Positions 6,220 through 6,542 of a DNA stretch of 6,542 bases are shown here, one piece after another. The notes beneath the pieces were generated by a model, which saw only the letters and a program-made list of their open reading frames with translations, did not search any database and was not told the origin of the DNA. Position 1 is the stretch's first letter. Every line of letters begins with the position of its first letter. Source of the DNA: Anaerovibrio sp. (lineage in GTDB: Bacteria > Bacillota > Negativicutes > Selenomonadales > Selenomonadaceae); NCBI GenBank assembly GCA_016302095.1, contig JAEDOE010000067.1:1-6542 (forward strand). The letters are read 5' to 3'. Position numbers and translations under genes: made by a program.

Positions 6220-6542
6220 GTGAAAAAATATCTGAAATGGGGGCTGGGAATTCTGGCAGCGGTGCTGCTGGCTGGCTATGGCGGATTGCAGTACCTGCTG
6301 GCACAGCCGGAGCCGGAGGGCTTTCCTATTCTTGAGTACCACATGGTGCAGGCGGAGGATCCTGAGGATGCCTATGAGTACAATGTGCCGGTGGAGGATT
6401 TTCAGCAGCAGCTGGATTATCTTGAGGAGCAGGGCTATACCACTATCTCCATCCGGGATTTCTTACGGGCAAAAAAGGGCTTGCAGGAGCTGCCGGAGAA
6501 GCCTGTCATCCTGACCTTTGATGACGGCTATGAGAGCAACTA
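6220..6542 (+). CDS. Membrane-anchored polysaccharide deacetylase (NodB domain), N-terminal part
   Basis: The gene runs off the right edge; 107 codons plus two bases are visible. It starts with GTG, a basic KKYLK stretch and a hydrophobic segment at about 7-27, either a signal anchor or a signal peptide, so the enzyme acts outside the membrane. The catalytic domain starts with FPILEYHMV (35-43), matching the P-I-L-x-Y-H-x-V entry of PgaB/IcaB-like and related carbohydrate esterase 4 proteins. It continues with a DFQQQLDYLEEQGYTTIS segment (60-77) and reaches the NodB motif TFDDGY at 99-104, where Asp101 is the expected catalytic base and Asp102 a metal ligand. The HxxxH metal-binding motif would lie beyond the window. 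The likely substrate is an N-acetylated glycan (peptidoglycan or poly-GlcNAc); which one is not visible. It lies 70 bases after whiA with no obvious terminator, so it is probably in the same unit. Confidence 0.88.
   Translation, partial: MKKYLKWGLGILAAVLLAGYGGLQYLLAQPEPEGFPILEYHMVQAEDPEDAYEYNVPVEDFQQQLDYLEEQGYTTISIRDFLRAKKGLQELPEKPVILTFDDGYESN

Noticed and set aside
6278..6514. Plus-strand frame of 78 codons near the right edge
   Set aside because: It is a shadow of the polysaccharide deacetylase, whose GTG-started frame contains the YHMV and TFDDGY motifs.

Overview
The window holds six same-strand (+) genes packed almost end to end: five complete and one cut by the right edge. Gene content points to a low-GC-phylum Gram-positive relative (Bacillota). 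The rapZ-yvcK-whiA trio is the hallmark cluster of Bacillota and Actinomycetota. The long, membrane-anchored YvcK and the moderately GC-rich coding sequence with frequent CTG, CAG, GGC and AGG codons fit a Negativicutes member such as a Selenomonas-like genus. That placement is inference from style and content; no RNA gene or other decisive marker is present.

Layout. Positions 1-82 are an AT-rich leader with a plausible promoter and a ribosome binding site. Positions 83-2056 encode a class B penicillin-binding protein of the SpoVD/FtsI type with one C-terminal PASTA domain. Positions 2057-2126 are a short AT-rich gap carrying the best promoter of the window, with a perfect TTGACA that begins right after the PBP stop codon. 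Then follow a Cof-type HAD phosphatase (2127-2921), rapZ (2938-3852), yvcK (3866-5155), whiA (5235-6149) and the N-terminal part of a membrane-anchored polysaccharide deacetylase starting with GTG at 6220. Gaps inside the second group are 16, 13, 79 and 70 bases, and I see no convincing terminator in them, so 2127 to beyond 6542 is probably one transcription unit.

How the genes fit together. The theme is cell envelope and central sugar metabolism. The PBP cross-links septal or cortex-type peptidoglycan, and the deacetylase probably trims acetyl groups from an extracellular glycan. RapZ (nucleotide-binding, with a C-terminal domain tied to amino-sugar sensing in Enterobacteria), YvcK (linked to gluconeogenic growth and PBP placement in Bacillus) and WhiA (DNA-binding, linked to division) are the conserved regulatory core. 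The HAD enzyme is a generic sugar-phosphate or cofactor phosphatase.

No mobile element, CRISPR array, RNA gene or broken gene was found, and there is no gene-free stretch over 300 bases. I do not see a previously undescribed system here. The points most worth a second look are the membrane anchor of YvcK, the PBP sitting beside the yvcK cluster, the palindrome across the -10 of the internal promoter, and the envelope gene at the operon end.
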